Assembly: GCF_002113375.1 (NCBI RefSeq)
Contig: NZ_NEHO01000004.1
Location: 238,916-302,915 of the forward strand
Reading direction: 5' to 3'
Source: Pseudomonas sp. R37(2017)
Lineage (GTDB): Bacteria > Pseudomonadota > Gammaproteobacteria > Pseudomonadales > Pseudomonadaceae
Length of the DNA stretch: 64,000 bases
Shown: in pieces, positions 28,859 to 34,970 of the stretch
How positions within the stretch are numbered: the first letter of the stretch is position 1
Layout of the letters: each line of letters begins with the position of its first letter
The notes under the pieces: generated by a model
The model's input: the letters and a program-made list of their open reading frames with translations, nothing else
Database searches by the model: none
Told to the model about the DNA's origin: nothing
Program-made: the position numbers and the translations under genes

Positions 28859-29416
28859 ATGCAGCTAAAGGCAAACGCGGCCCTGATCATCATCGATCAA
28901 CAGAAAGGCATCCTGCATCCGAGGCTCGGCCGCAGGAATAATCCTCTGGCCGAAGAACGCATGCTGGAATTGCTCGACCATTGGCGGCGCACCGCGCGCC
29001 CCGTGATCCATGTGCAGCACCTGTCCCGCTCAGCGGACTCGGTGTTCTGGCCTCAGCAGTCGGGGGTGGAGTTTCAGGAGCGCTTTGCACCACGGGCCGG
29101 CGAACGATTGATCCAGAAACAGGTGCCGGATGCGTTTTGTTCGACGGGGCTGGAGGCGCAGTTGCGCGAGGCGGGGATCGGGCAGTTGATCATCGTGGGT
29201 GTCGCGACCCACAACTCGGTGGAAGCCACGGCGCGCACCGCAGGCAACCTGGGGTTTGATACGTGGGTGGTCGAGGATGCGTGCTTTACCTTCGACAAGG
29301 CTGATTTTTTCGGCCAGGCCCATGGCGCCGAAGAGGTGCATGCGATGTCGCTGGGGAATCTGCATGGCGAGTATGCGACGGTGGTCAGCAGTGCATGTGT
29401 ATTGAAGGCTGACTGA
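28859..29416 (+). CDS. isochorismatase-fold hydrolase with Ser at the nucleophile position
   Basis: The 185-residue product has the isochorismatase-family pattern: NAALIIIDQQKGI with the catalytic-triad Asp, a lysine in the middle, and VGVATHNSVEATARTAGNLG followed by VVEDACFTFD. In cysteine hydrolases of the family the motif reads THxCVxAT; here Cys is replaced by Ser (THNSVEAT). It may thus act by another route, as EntB-type isochorismatases do, or be inactive on amides. The start at 28859 has a GGAGA ribosome site; the longer frame from 28760 has none. Followed by three REP units. Confidence 0.85.
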   Translation: MQLKANAALIIIDQQKGILHPRLGRRNNPLAEERMLELLDHWRRTARPVIHVQHLSRSADSVFWPQQSGVEFQERFAPRAGERLIQKQVPDAFCSTGLEAQLREAGIGQLIIVGVATHNSVEATARTAGNLGFDTWVVEDACFTFDKADFFGQAHGAEEVHAMSLGNLHGEYATVVSSACVLKAD

Positions 29417-29421
29417 AAAAC

Positions 29422-29575
29422 CTGTAGGAGCGAGCCTGCTCGCGATGGATTGTCAGTCGACATCTGTGTAACTGACACACCTTCGCGAGCAGGCTCGCTC
29501 CCACAAGGGATCTGCATTCACAGGACAGTTGTCCGGCGCAGTTTAAATGTGGGAGCGAGCCTGCTCGCGAAGGCG
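29422..29575. repeat. REP cluster (three units)
   Basis: A doublet (TGTAGGAGCGAGCCTGCTCG, then inverted CTTCGCGAGCAGGCTCGCTC) is followed by a third unit ATGTGGGAGCGAGCCTGCTC at about 29547-29573, an odd number in contrast with the other pairs. Confidence 0.88.
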
Positions 29576-29609
29576 ATTCAACTGGCGAAGCAAGACTTCG
29601 CCCGAATCA

Positions 29610-29816
29610 TCAAGCGCCGTGGCACTTCTTGAATTTCTTGCCGTTGCCGCATGGGCACGGATCGTTGCGGCCGACGTCTTTCAGGGCGTTGCGCACCGGT
29701 TCCTGGTGAGCGTGGCCGCAGTTCGGACCGTGGACATGGCCGTGGTCGTGATCATGGTGGTGATGGTCATGATCGTGGTTGCAGTCAGGGCCGTGGACGT
29801 GAGGTTGCTGGGTCAT
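29610..29816 (-). CDS. histidine-rich SEC-C motif protein
   Basis: This 68-residue protein has a C-terminal SEC-C zinc finger, [17 protein letters not shown], as at the end of SecA. The first half is exceptionally rich in His and Asp ([18 protein letters not shown]) and contains two copies of HVHGPxC. Metal (zinc, nickel or copper) binding is almost certain from composition; a chaperone or metal-storage role is inference. Its ATG overlaps the stop of the LEA-type gene by four bases (ATGA), so the two are translationally coupled. Confidence 0.85.
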   Translation of the reverse strand: MTQQPHVHGPDCNHDHDHHHHDHDHGHVHGPNCGHAHQEPVRNALKDVGRNDPCPCGNGKKFKKCHGA

Positions 29817-30307
29817 CGGTGTTGCTCCGGAATTAAATCGGCGGGGATTATCACGCCATTGCGCGCCAGGTGCACGTAGTGGGCGATGAATATACCGGTT
29901 TCCAGTTCACCTTCCAGACGATAGGGGATGGGTTGCTCGGATTTTTTCAGCAGTTTGGCCAGATCACGGACCTTGGACCACAGGTTGGTGCGAATCGGCG
30001 CCTTGAAGTAGGCGCTATGCATGGGGCCGATGGTGAACCAGTGTTCGTACTCGCCGTCGGCCAGCAATATGTCACCCAGGTGAATGCGGTATTCCAGGCT
30101 GCGCACCGTCAGGTCGCTGTCGTTGGGGTTGTCGATGCGAAAATGCAGAAGGAACTTCTGTTCCAGCAATTTGGCGCTGACCACCTCGATCTTCACCAGA
30201 TGGACTTCGGGGTCCGGCAAGTCGTCGCCGAACCACGATGCACAGCCGCCGAGTCCCAGTGTCAGGAACAACGTGAGCAGATAGCGTGCGCCGCGGCGGA
30301 TGATCAT
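29813..30307 (-). CDS. LEA type 2 (WHy-domain) lipoprotein
   Basis: The 164-residue product begins with a lipoprotein signal ([14 protein letters not shown], lipobox LGG|C). The domain that follows, with [34 protein letters not shown], is the LEA14/WHy fold known from water-stress proteins and from bacterial outer-membrane-associated proteins. The start at 30307 is chosen because the signal peptide begins there; upstream frame sequence is Arg/Ser-rich and unlikely. It forms a two-gene unit with the His-rich SEC-C gene. Confidence 0.85.
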   Translation of the reverse strand: MIIRRGARYLLTLFLTLGLGGCASWFGDDLPDPEVHLVKIEVVSAKLLEQKFLLHFRIDNPNDSDLTVRSLEYRIHLGDILLADGEYEHWFTIGPMHSAYFKAPIRTNLWSKVRDLAKLLKKSEQPIPYRLEGELETGIFIAHYVHLARNGVIIPADLIPEQHR

Positions 30308-30380
30308 CGTGGTGAGTCTCCTTTTGAGCCCCGGATCGCTACCTTTGGTGGCGCCCGAGTGGCACACGGCATTCCATGCC

Positions 30381-30857
30381 CTAAGTGCTGAAATACCCCG
30401 CGCAACACTTCTTGAACTTCTGCCCGCTCGCGCACGGGCAGGCGTCATTGCGTCCGAGCTTGAGCGGTACTGTCGGGTCGATGAAATACCAGCGCCCGGT
30501 GTTTTGCACAAATGAAGAGCGCTCGCGGTGACTATGCTCGCCATTGCTATCGTGCCAGCGCGCGGTGAAGGTCACGAAGGCGTGTTCAGGCTGGCCGCCC
30601 AGCACTTCGGAGCTCTCCACCTCAAGACCCAGCCATGTGCTTTGCGCGCTCCAGTCGCTGATCGATTGACGGTCCAGGCCAGCCTGTTGGGCGGGCAGGG
30701 TGGTCGCCACCAGATAGTCGACCAACCCCAGCACGTAGGCGCTGTAGCGCGAGCGCATCAAGGCCTCCGCACAGGGGGCCGGGTGCCCGGCATGGTAGTG
30801 ACCGCAGCAGGCGTCGAGCAGGGTGCCGCTGCCACAAGGGCAAATGGATGTACTCAT
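30381..30857 (-). CDS. YchJ family protein with two SEC-C motifs
   Basis: The 158-residue product has an N-terminal SEC-C motif ([17 protein letters not shown]), a central NTF2-like DUF3225 region ([21 protein letters not shown] and WYFIDP) and a C-terminal SEC-C motif ([16 protein letters not shown]). This is the full YchJ (UPF0225) layout. The function is unknown, and zinc binding is expected. It starts at 30857, four bases past the stop of the adjacent DUF6231 gene, so co-translation is likely. Confidence 0.9.
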   Translation of the reverse strand: MSTSICPCGSGTLLDACCGHYHAGHPAPCAEALMRSRYSAYVLGLVDYLVATTLPAQQAGLDRQSISDWSAQSTWLGLEVESSEVLGGQPEHAFVTFTARWHDSNGEHSHRERSSFVQNTGRWYFIDPTVPLKLGRNDACPCASGQKFKKCCAGYFST

Positions 30858-30861
30858 TGCA

Positions 30862-31359
30862 TTACCACCAGTATTTCCCGAAGTTTTCCGGATTGGCCCA
30901 GAAGCGCGAGTTGAGCCAGTCGGGGACCTGTTTGTATTCAAGCAGATCGTAGGTAAACAGGGTCAGGACCTGTTCGTCCCGTTGAAAGCGTTCGCTGGCT
31001 TGCAGGGCCAGGGAGAAAAAATCGGTTTCCTGCCAGCCGCAGGCGGACAGATCCGCCAGCACGGCAATGCGGCTGGCATTGAGGTTACGGATACCACCCA
31101 GCAGGTTCAGGCCATCGCGCTTGGGCAAATGCTCCAGGCAATCGACCGCCAGGGCCAGGTCGAAACGGCGGGCCGCCAACTCGTCAGGCAATGGGCCAGG
31201 GGCCGCGAAAGCGACGCAGCTGTCCGGGTGCGCAAGTTTGAAAGCCTCCAGCGCCGGGAACTCGCTGGCGCCGATCAACAACAGGCGCGCAGGGGCATAT
31301 CGGTCAAGTAAAGCGGCCAGTGCCTGTTGTGGCGTGCGTGAAGAAATATCTGCAGTCAT
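30862..31359 (-). CDS. DUF6231-type protein (methyltransferase-like fold)
   Basis: The 165-residue protein resembles the small DUF6231 proteins of pseudomonads. It has a Rossmann-like start ([17 protein letters not shown]) and a second strand-acid motif ([16 protein letters not shown]) that resembles the D-x-x-EH region of class I methyltransferases, but no clear SAM-binding GxGxG is present. It ends in an aromatic tail ([13 protein letters not shown]). Whether it is catalytic is unknown. It precedes the YchJ gene. Confidence 0.7.
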   Translation of the reverse strand: MTADISSRTPQQALAALLDRYAPARLLLIGASEFPALEAFKLAHPDSCVAFAAPGPLPDELAARRFDLALAVDCLEHLPKRDGLNLLGGIRNLNASRIAVLADLSACGWQETDFFSLALQASERFQRDEQVLTLFTYDLLEYKQVPDWLNSRFWANPENFGKYWW

Positions 31360-31549
31360 CGAAGATCCTCAATCAGATCTGCCAAGACTAGCCTGCTCGA
31401 TCGTTCGGGCCTAGAGCGGCCTGACGACAAAAGCGCCAACCGGCCGTTAATACACTAATAAACAGCATGGCCTATTGCTGGCGGAGTTTAAAACTCGGGT
31501 CTTTACTACCAGAAATCGGTTCTAAGCCGATCCTTCAGGAGAAAACTAG

Positions 31550-32239
31550 ATGAGCATAGTTCGGACAGCATTACCTTTGATTCTGCTAACCAGTGTCTTG
31601 ACTGGTTGCGCAGGTTTGCAGAAAACCGACTGGCCGACCTGTGCGGCGGTTGGTGGTGTCGTGGGCGCGGGCCTCGGTGCGACCGAAAGCTCGGCATGGG
31701 CAGGGTATGGTGCTCTGCTCGTCGGCGGTACGGCAGCGGCGTACTGCTGGGTTCACGGTGATGGCGACGAAGACGGCGACGGTGTGCCGGATAGTCGCGA
31801 CAAGTGCCCAGGCACGCCAAAAGGCGTTCAGGTCGATGCCAACGGTTGCCCTCCACCGCCACCTGTGGTCGAAGAAGCGGTTGTGGTCAAGGAAGAAACC
31901 ATCGTCATCCGCGATGTTCACTTCCAGTTTGATAAAGCCACGCTTACCTCCTCCGACAAACAAGTACTCGACAAGATTGCCACTCGCCTGAAAGCTGAAG
32001 CCCCGACTGCTCAGTTGACCGTAACCGGTCATACCGACAGCGTGGGCAGCGACACCTACAACCAGAAACTGTCGGATAAACGTGCTCACTCGGTAGTTGA
32101 GTACCTCATCCAGCAAGGTGTACCTCGCAGCAACTTCGTGTCGGTTGTCGGCGCCGGTGAAAGCCAGCCGGTTGCGGACAACAAAACGGCTGACGGGCGT
32201 GCACAGAACCGTCGTACGGAAATCAAGATCCAGCGTTGA
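31550..32239 (+). CDS. OmpA-family lipoprotein 1
   Basis: This 229-residue lipoprotein (signal LPLILLTSVLTGC) has a short glycine-rich hydrophobic stretch (VGGVVGAGLGATESSAWAGY), then a thrombospondin type 3-like calcium loop (DGDEDGDGVPDSRDKCPGTP), and a C-terminal OmpA peptidoglycan-binding domain with FDKATLTSSDKQVLD, GHTDSVGSDTYNQKLSDKRA and GRAQNRRTEI. It probably links outer membrane and peptidoglycan. The ribosome site CAGGAG precedes the ATG at 31550. It has a paralogue immediately downstream. Confidence 0.92.
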   Translation: MSIVRTALPLILLTSVLTGCAGLQKTDWPTCAAVGGVVGAGLGATESSAWAGYGALLVGGTAAAYCWVHGDGDEDGDGVPDSRDKCPGTPKGVQVDANGCPPPPPVVEEAVVVKEETIVIRDVHFQFDKATLTSSDKQVLDKIATRLKAEAPTAQLTVTGHTDSVGSDTYNQKLSDKRAHSVVEYLIQQGVPRSNFVSVVGAGESQPVADNKTADGRAQNRRTEIKIQR

Positions 32240-32247
32240 GCCCCCCT

Positions 32248-32278
32248 CGCATCCGCGCCTTGTGCAGTCGCGGATGCG
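32248..32278 (+). terminator. hairpin after OmpA-family gene 1
   Basis: CGCATCCGCG pairs with CGCGGATGCG across an 11-base loop, followed by GGTCTTTA. The T run is weak, so it could be a partial terminator between the two OmpA genes. Confidence 0.6.
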
Positions 32279-32286
32279 GGTCTTTA

Positions 32287-32322
32287 CTCCTGTGTAACCG
32301 GGTTTGGCCGGTAACACAGGAG
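32287..32322 (+). promoter_or_regulatory. Shine-Dalgarno-sequestering hairpin upstream of OmpA-family gene 2
   Basis: CTCCTGTGT (32287-32295) pairs perfectly with ACACAGGAG (32314-32322), which contains the complete ribosome site AGGAG of the next gene. After an A-A mismatch, a second stem ACCGG/CCGGT closes a six-base loop. The ATG follows at 32331. This structure should limit translation unless opened by temperature, a protein or an RNA partner. Confidence 0.65.
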
Positions 32323-32330
32323 CTTTCAAT

Positions 32331-33038
32331 ATGATCGTTCTCACAAGGACCGTCTTACCGGTTCTGCTTCTTGGCAGCTTCTTGAGCGGCTGCGCGACCC
32401 ACAGCGACGGTACTGCCCCCCTCAATCAACAAAACTGGCCAATTTGCAGCCTCGTCGGCGGCCTGGTCGGTGGTGGTCTGGGTGCCATCGAGAGCGGTGC
32501 CTGGGCCGCGGGTGGAGCGGCGCTGGGTATGTTGTCCGGCGGTTTGATCTGCTATGCCCAGGATGGCGACGAAGATGGCGACGGCGTTTTCGACCGGCGT
32601 GACCGTTGCGCCGACACCCCCGCCAATACGCCGGTTGACCACCACGGTTGCGCGGTTCCGCAGTATCCGGACCGCATTCAGGTTGAACCTGCGCAATCCG
32701 AAGTCATTACTCTGAGCGATGTACTGTTTGTCTTCAATCAATCCGACCTGACCCCGACGGCGGAGAGTCAGCTGGATGCGTTGATGAGCAAGTTCGAGGA
32801 TGCCGATGTGGTCAGCATCAAGGTGGTCGGCCATACGGACAACGTGGGGTCGGATGCCTATAACCAGGCCTTGTCGGAGCGACGCGCCAGCAGTGTGGCG
32901 GAATACTTGATCAGCCAGGGTGTGGCGCCGAACAAAATCACCAGCGAAGGCAAGGGCAAGAGCCAGCCAATTGCCGACAACGAGACGGATGCAGGTCGCG
33001 CGAAAAACCGTCGAGTGGAACTGCACATAAACCGCTGA
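32331..33038 (+). CDS. OmpA-family lipoprotein 2
   Basis: This 235-residue paralogue of the preceding gene has the same plan: lipoprotein signal (VLPVLLLGSFLSGC), glycine-rich hydrophobic stretch (LVGGLVGGGLGAIESGAWAA), calcium-type loop (DGDEDGDGVFDRRDRC) and OmpA domain (FNQSDLTPTAESQLD, GHTDNVGSDAYNQALSERRA, GRAKNRRVELHINR). The ATG at 32331 follows AGGAG, which is buried in a hairpin. Both OmpA genes have GGGTCTTTACT in their upstream regions, left from a duplication or serving as a shared signal. Confidence 0.92.
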   Translation: MIVLTRTVLPVLLLGSFLSGCATHSDGTAPLNQQNWPICSLVGGLVGGGLGAIESGAWAAGGAALGMLSGGLICYAQDGDEDGDGVFDRRDRCADTPANTPVDHHGCAVPQYPDRIQVEPAQSEVITLSDVLFVFNQSDLTPTAESQLDALMSKFEDADVVSIKVVGHTDNVGSDAYNQALSERRASSVAEYLISQGVAPNKITSEGKGKSQPIADNETDAGRAKNRRVELHINR

Positions 33039-33186
33039 GCCAAGAGATAGAGCCGTCGAGCGACGCCTGTGATTGCTGCGACGGCCGTTCGGCGGCCTTC
33101 ATGAAGAATTTTCCGTTGCCCTCTGGCCTATCCCGCGTGGAAGCCGTTACTGTGCGTGCAAACAATAATTCTCATCGAGGGTGCGT

Positions 33187-33465
33187 ATGAAAGTCTTATG
33201 GGGGCTGGGGCGGTTGTTGACCCTGCTGTTCTGGTCGGTGGTGCTGGTCAATCAGCTCACGCCGTTCGTCTTTCCACTGCACCTGTTGGTCAATCTGGCC
33301 GGCGGCCTGTTGGGGTTCATCCATCTACTGGAAGCCTTGCTGTGCTATCGCAGCCTCCGGGGGCGCGCCCATCCCTGGCTCGACCGTCTGAAGATTGTCA
33401 TTTTCGGTGTATTCCACCTGCAAACCATTCCTGCCCCCAGCGCTTCGAAGGCTTCCCATGCGTAA
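33187..33465 (+). CDS. DUF1145 family membrane protein
   Basis: This 92-residue protein has two hydrophobic segments (LLTLLFWSVVLVNQL and FVFPLHLLVNLAGGLLGFIHL) and the conserved LKIVIFGVFHLQTI tail, as in DUF1145 proteins. The function is unknown. It is probably an inner-membrane protein. The ATG at 33187 has a GAGGGTG ribosome site. Its 3' end overlaps the collagen-like gene by eight bases in a different frame, so the two are likely coupled. Confidence 0.8.
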   Translation: MKVLWGLGRLLTLLFWSVVLVNQLTPFVFPLHLLVNLAGGLLGFIHLLEALLCYRSLRGRAHPWLDRLKIVIFGVFHLQTIPAPSASKASHA

Positions 33466-34216
33466 ACTCTGTCTGCTCGCCGTACTCATCAGTCCATTGG
33501 CCAGTGCACAGGTGGTGAGTGTCGAACCCAACTCGCTGATGCGTTTGCCCAACACCGCCAGCACCCTGCAACTGGAACGCCTGGAAGTCGCCGATTACGG
33601 CACCTTGCTGATTCCCTCGAACGTCACTGAAGTCACTGTCGGTGAGCTGCATCTGGGCCGTGAAGCGCGCATCGCCATTGTGCCGGGAGAGCAGGCACTG
33701 GCGCTGAAGGTCCGTCGCGCCGACTTGTCCGAAGGCAGCCAGATCACCGCCCGTGGTGCCCCCGGGACCTATCAGAAGGCCGCCCGATCCGGACGCAGCC
33801 TTGATTTGCAGATCAAGACACTGAACGCAGCGCAATTGATCGTCGATGCTCGTGGCGGTGCGGGCGCCCCGGGGTTTGTAGGTCTTGATGGGGCTAACGG
33901 CCAGGAGCCGGGCTGCACCTGGGGGCAGGCCGGTCGCGGTGCCGATGGCAGCGATGGCAGCAATGGTCAGCCGGGAGCGCCGGGGGCGCTGGTCAGACTG
34001 GCAGTGCCGCGCGACTTCCCGGCAGACCGGATCAAGGTTCAAGTGGCTGGCGGCGCCGGTGGCCTGGCTGGCCCTGGAGGCAAGCCGGGCTTGGGCGGCA
34101 AGGCCAAGGGCTGCCTGATCTACACGACCGATGGCGGCAAGAACGGTAAGCCTGGTGCCGACGGGCAGCCGGGGCCGGAAGGCGCGGCAGGTTCGGTGAC
34201 AGTACAGCGTATTTAA
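33458..34216 (+). CDS. secreted collagen-like Gly-X-Y repeat protein
   Basis: The 252-residue product starts with a signal peptide (MRKLCLLAVLISPLASA) and a beta-rich N-terminal domain (about residues 20-130). The C-terminal half has collagen-like Gly-X-Y runs in two blocks (GADGSDGSNGQPGAPGA and GKNGKPGADGQPGPEGAAG) separated by a short strand segment (VRLAVPRDFPADRIKVQV) and a Gly-rich stretch. Two cysteines (CTWGQ and KGCLI) flank the blocks. The protein is exported, and trimerisation is possible. It overlaps the DUF1145 gene. No known bacterial collagen family member is recognised beyond the repeats. Confidence 0.8.
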   Translation: MRKLCLLAVLISPLASAQVVSVEPNSLMRLPNTASTLQLERLEVADYGTLLIPSNVTEVTVGELHLGREARIAIVPGEQALALKVRRADLSEGSQITARGAPGTYQKAARSGRSLDLQIKTLNAAQLIVDARGGAGAPGFVGLDGANGQEPGCTWGQAGRGADGSDGSNGQPGAPGALVRLAVPRDFPADRIKVQVAGGAGGLAGPGGKPGLGGKAKGCLIYTTDGGKNGKPGADGQPGPEGAAGSVTVQRI

Positions 34217-34234
34217 GCAACACCGAGAGTCCTG

Positions 34235-34386
34235 TGGCGAGGGGGCTTGCCTGTGGCGAGGGGGCTTGCCCCCGTTGGGCCGCGAAGCGGCCCTAAATTC
34301 CGGCAATCGCAATACTGCTGAAGGTTAGCGGTGTCTGGTTTTACGACTGCTGCGCAGCCGAACGGGGGCTAGCCCCCTCGCCACAG
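34235..34386. repeat. second dispersed-repeat family (GGCGAGGGGGCTTGCCCCCG type) with a partial tandem copy
   Basis: TGTGGCGAGGGGGCTTGCC occurs twice in a row at 34235-34272. The inverted partner GGGGGCTAGCCCCCTCGCCA ends at about 34385. The spacer holds a smaller palindrome (GGGCCGCGAAGCGGCCC). This element type differs from the REP pairs elsewhere in the window. Confidence 0.85.
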
Positions 34387-34407
34387 AAACCTTCTGCCAC
34401 GCGTACC

Positions 34408-34872
34408 TCAAAACATCGGCCGAGCAGCAGCTATCACCACCACAGCCAATCCCACCAACAGATTGACCCCTACCAACTTGCGAATCCGCCCCAGTACGGC
34501 GGCACCCGCCGGCCAATCCTGCCCGGCCACGGCGGTGCGCAGTTCCGGCAGCATCAATGCCTGAATGCGGATAAACAGCGCGGTCATCACCACATACAAG
34601 CCCATCATCACCTGTACATAGCGCGGTGCGCCTTCAAAGCCGTTGAAGTGCATATGCAGCATGCCCACGCCGCTGACGGGCAACAGCACGACCGCCACCC
34701 AGACCCAACGGAAAAAACCTTGAAACACTTCTACCCACAGCTTCAACCGGGCAGGGCCTTCCAGTGCCGTGATCGCTGCGGGGCGCAGGACCATCCAGGC
34801 GAAAAACATGCCGCCGACCCAGACCAGGGCCGCCAGTACATGCAGGCTGTAAATGAGACTAAAAGGTGTCAT
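34408..34872 (-). CDS. CopD-type integral membrane protein
   Basis: This 154-residue protein has four hydrophobic segments with the CopD-like start LIYSLHVLAALVWVGGMFF and a mid-helix FRWVWVAVVLLPVSGVGMLHM. CopD family members are linked to copper uptake or are annotated only as membrane proteins; conserved His (LHVLAAL and MLHMHF) is consistent with heme or copper contact. It has no cop genes nearby. It is divergent from dinG. Confidence 0.75.
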   Translation of the reverse strand: MTPFSLIYSLHVLAALVWVGGMFFAWMVLRPAAITALEGPARLKLWVEVFQGFFRWVWVAVVLLPVSGVGMLHMHFNGFEGAPRYVQVMMGLYVVMTALFIRIQALMLPELRTAVAGQDWPAGAAVLGRIRKLVGVNLLVGLAVVVIAAARPMF

Positions 34873-34932
34873 TGGGGTACTCCGTTCTGCGCGGGATTAA
34901 ATAGCGGGTTATGATAGCGGCGATCCGAACTA

Positions 34933-34948
34933 CTGAAAATTTATCCAG
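34933..34948 (+). promoter_or_regulatory. weak LexA-like box upstream of dinG
   Basis: CTGAAAATTTATCCAG has the size of a LexA site, but two of the eight fixed bases differ from CTGT-N8-ACAG. It lies 22 bases before the dinG ATG. The position is suggestive, the match poor. Confidence 0.35.
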
Positions 34949-34970
34949 CGTTTTTTGCGCCCGACAATCC

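Noticed and set aside
29422..29575. Possible CRISPR array
   Set aside because: Three REP units in alternating orientation with unequal gaps; no direct-repeat/spacer regularity and no cas genes.
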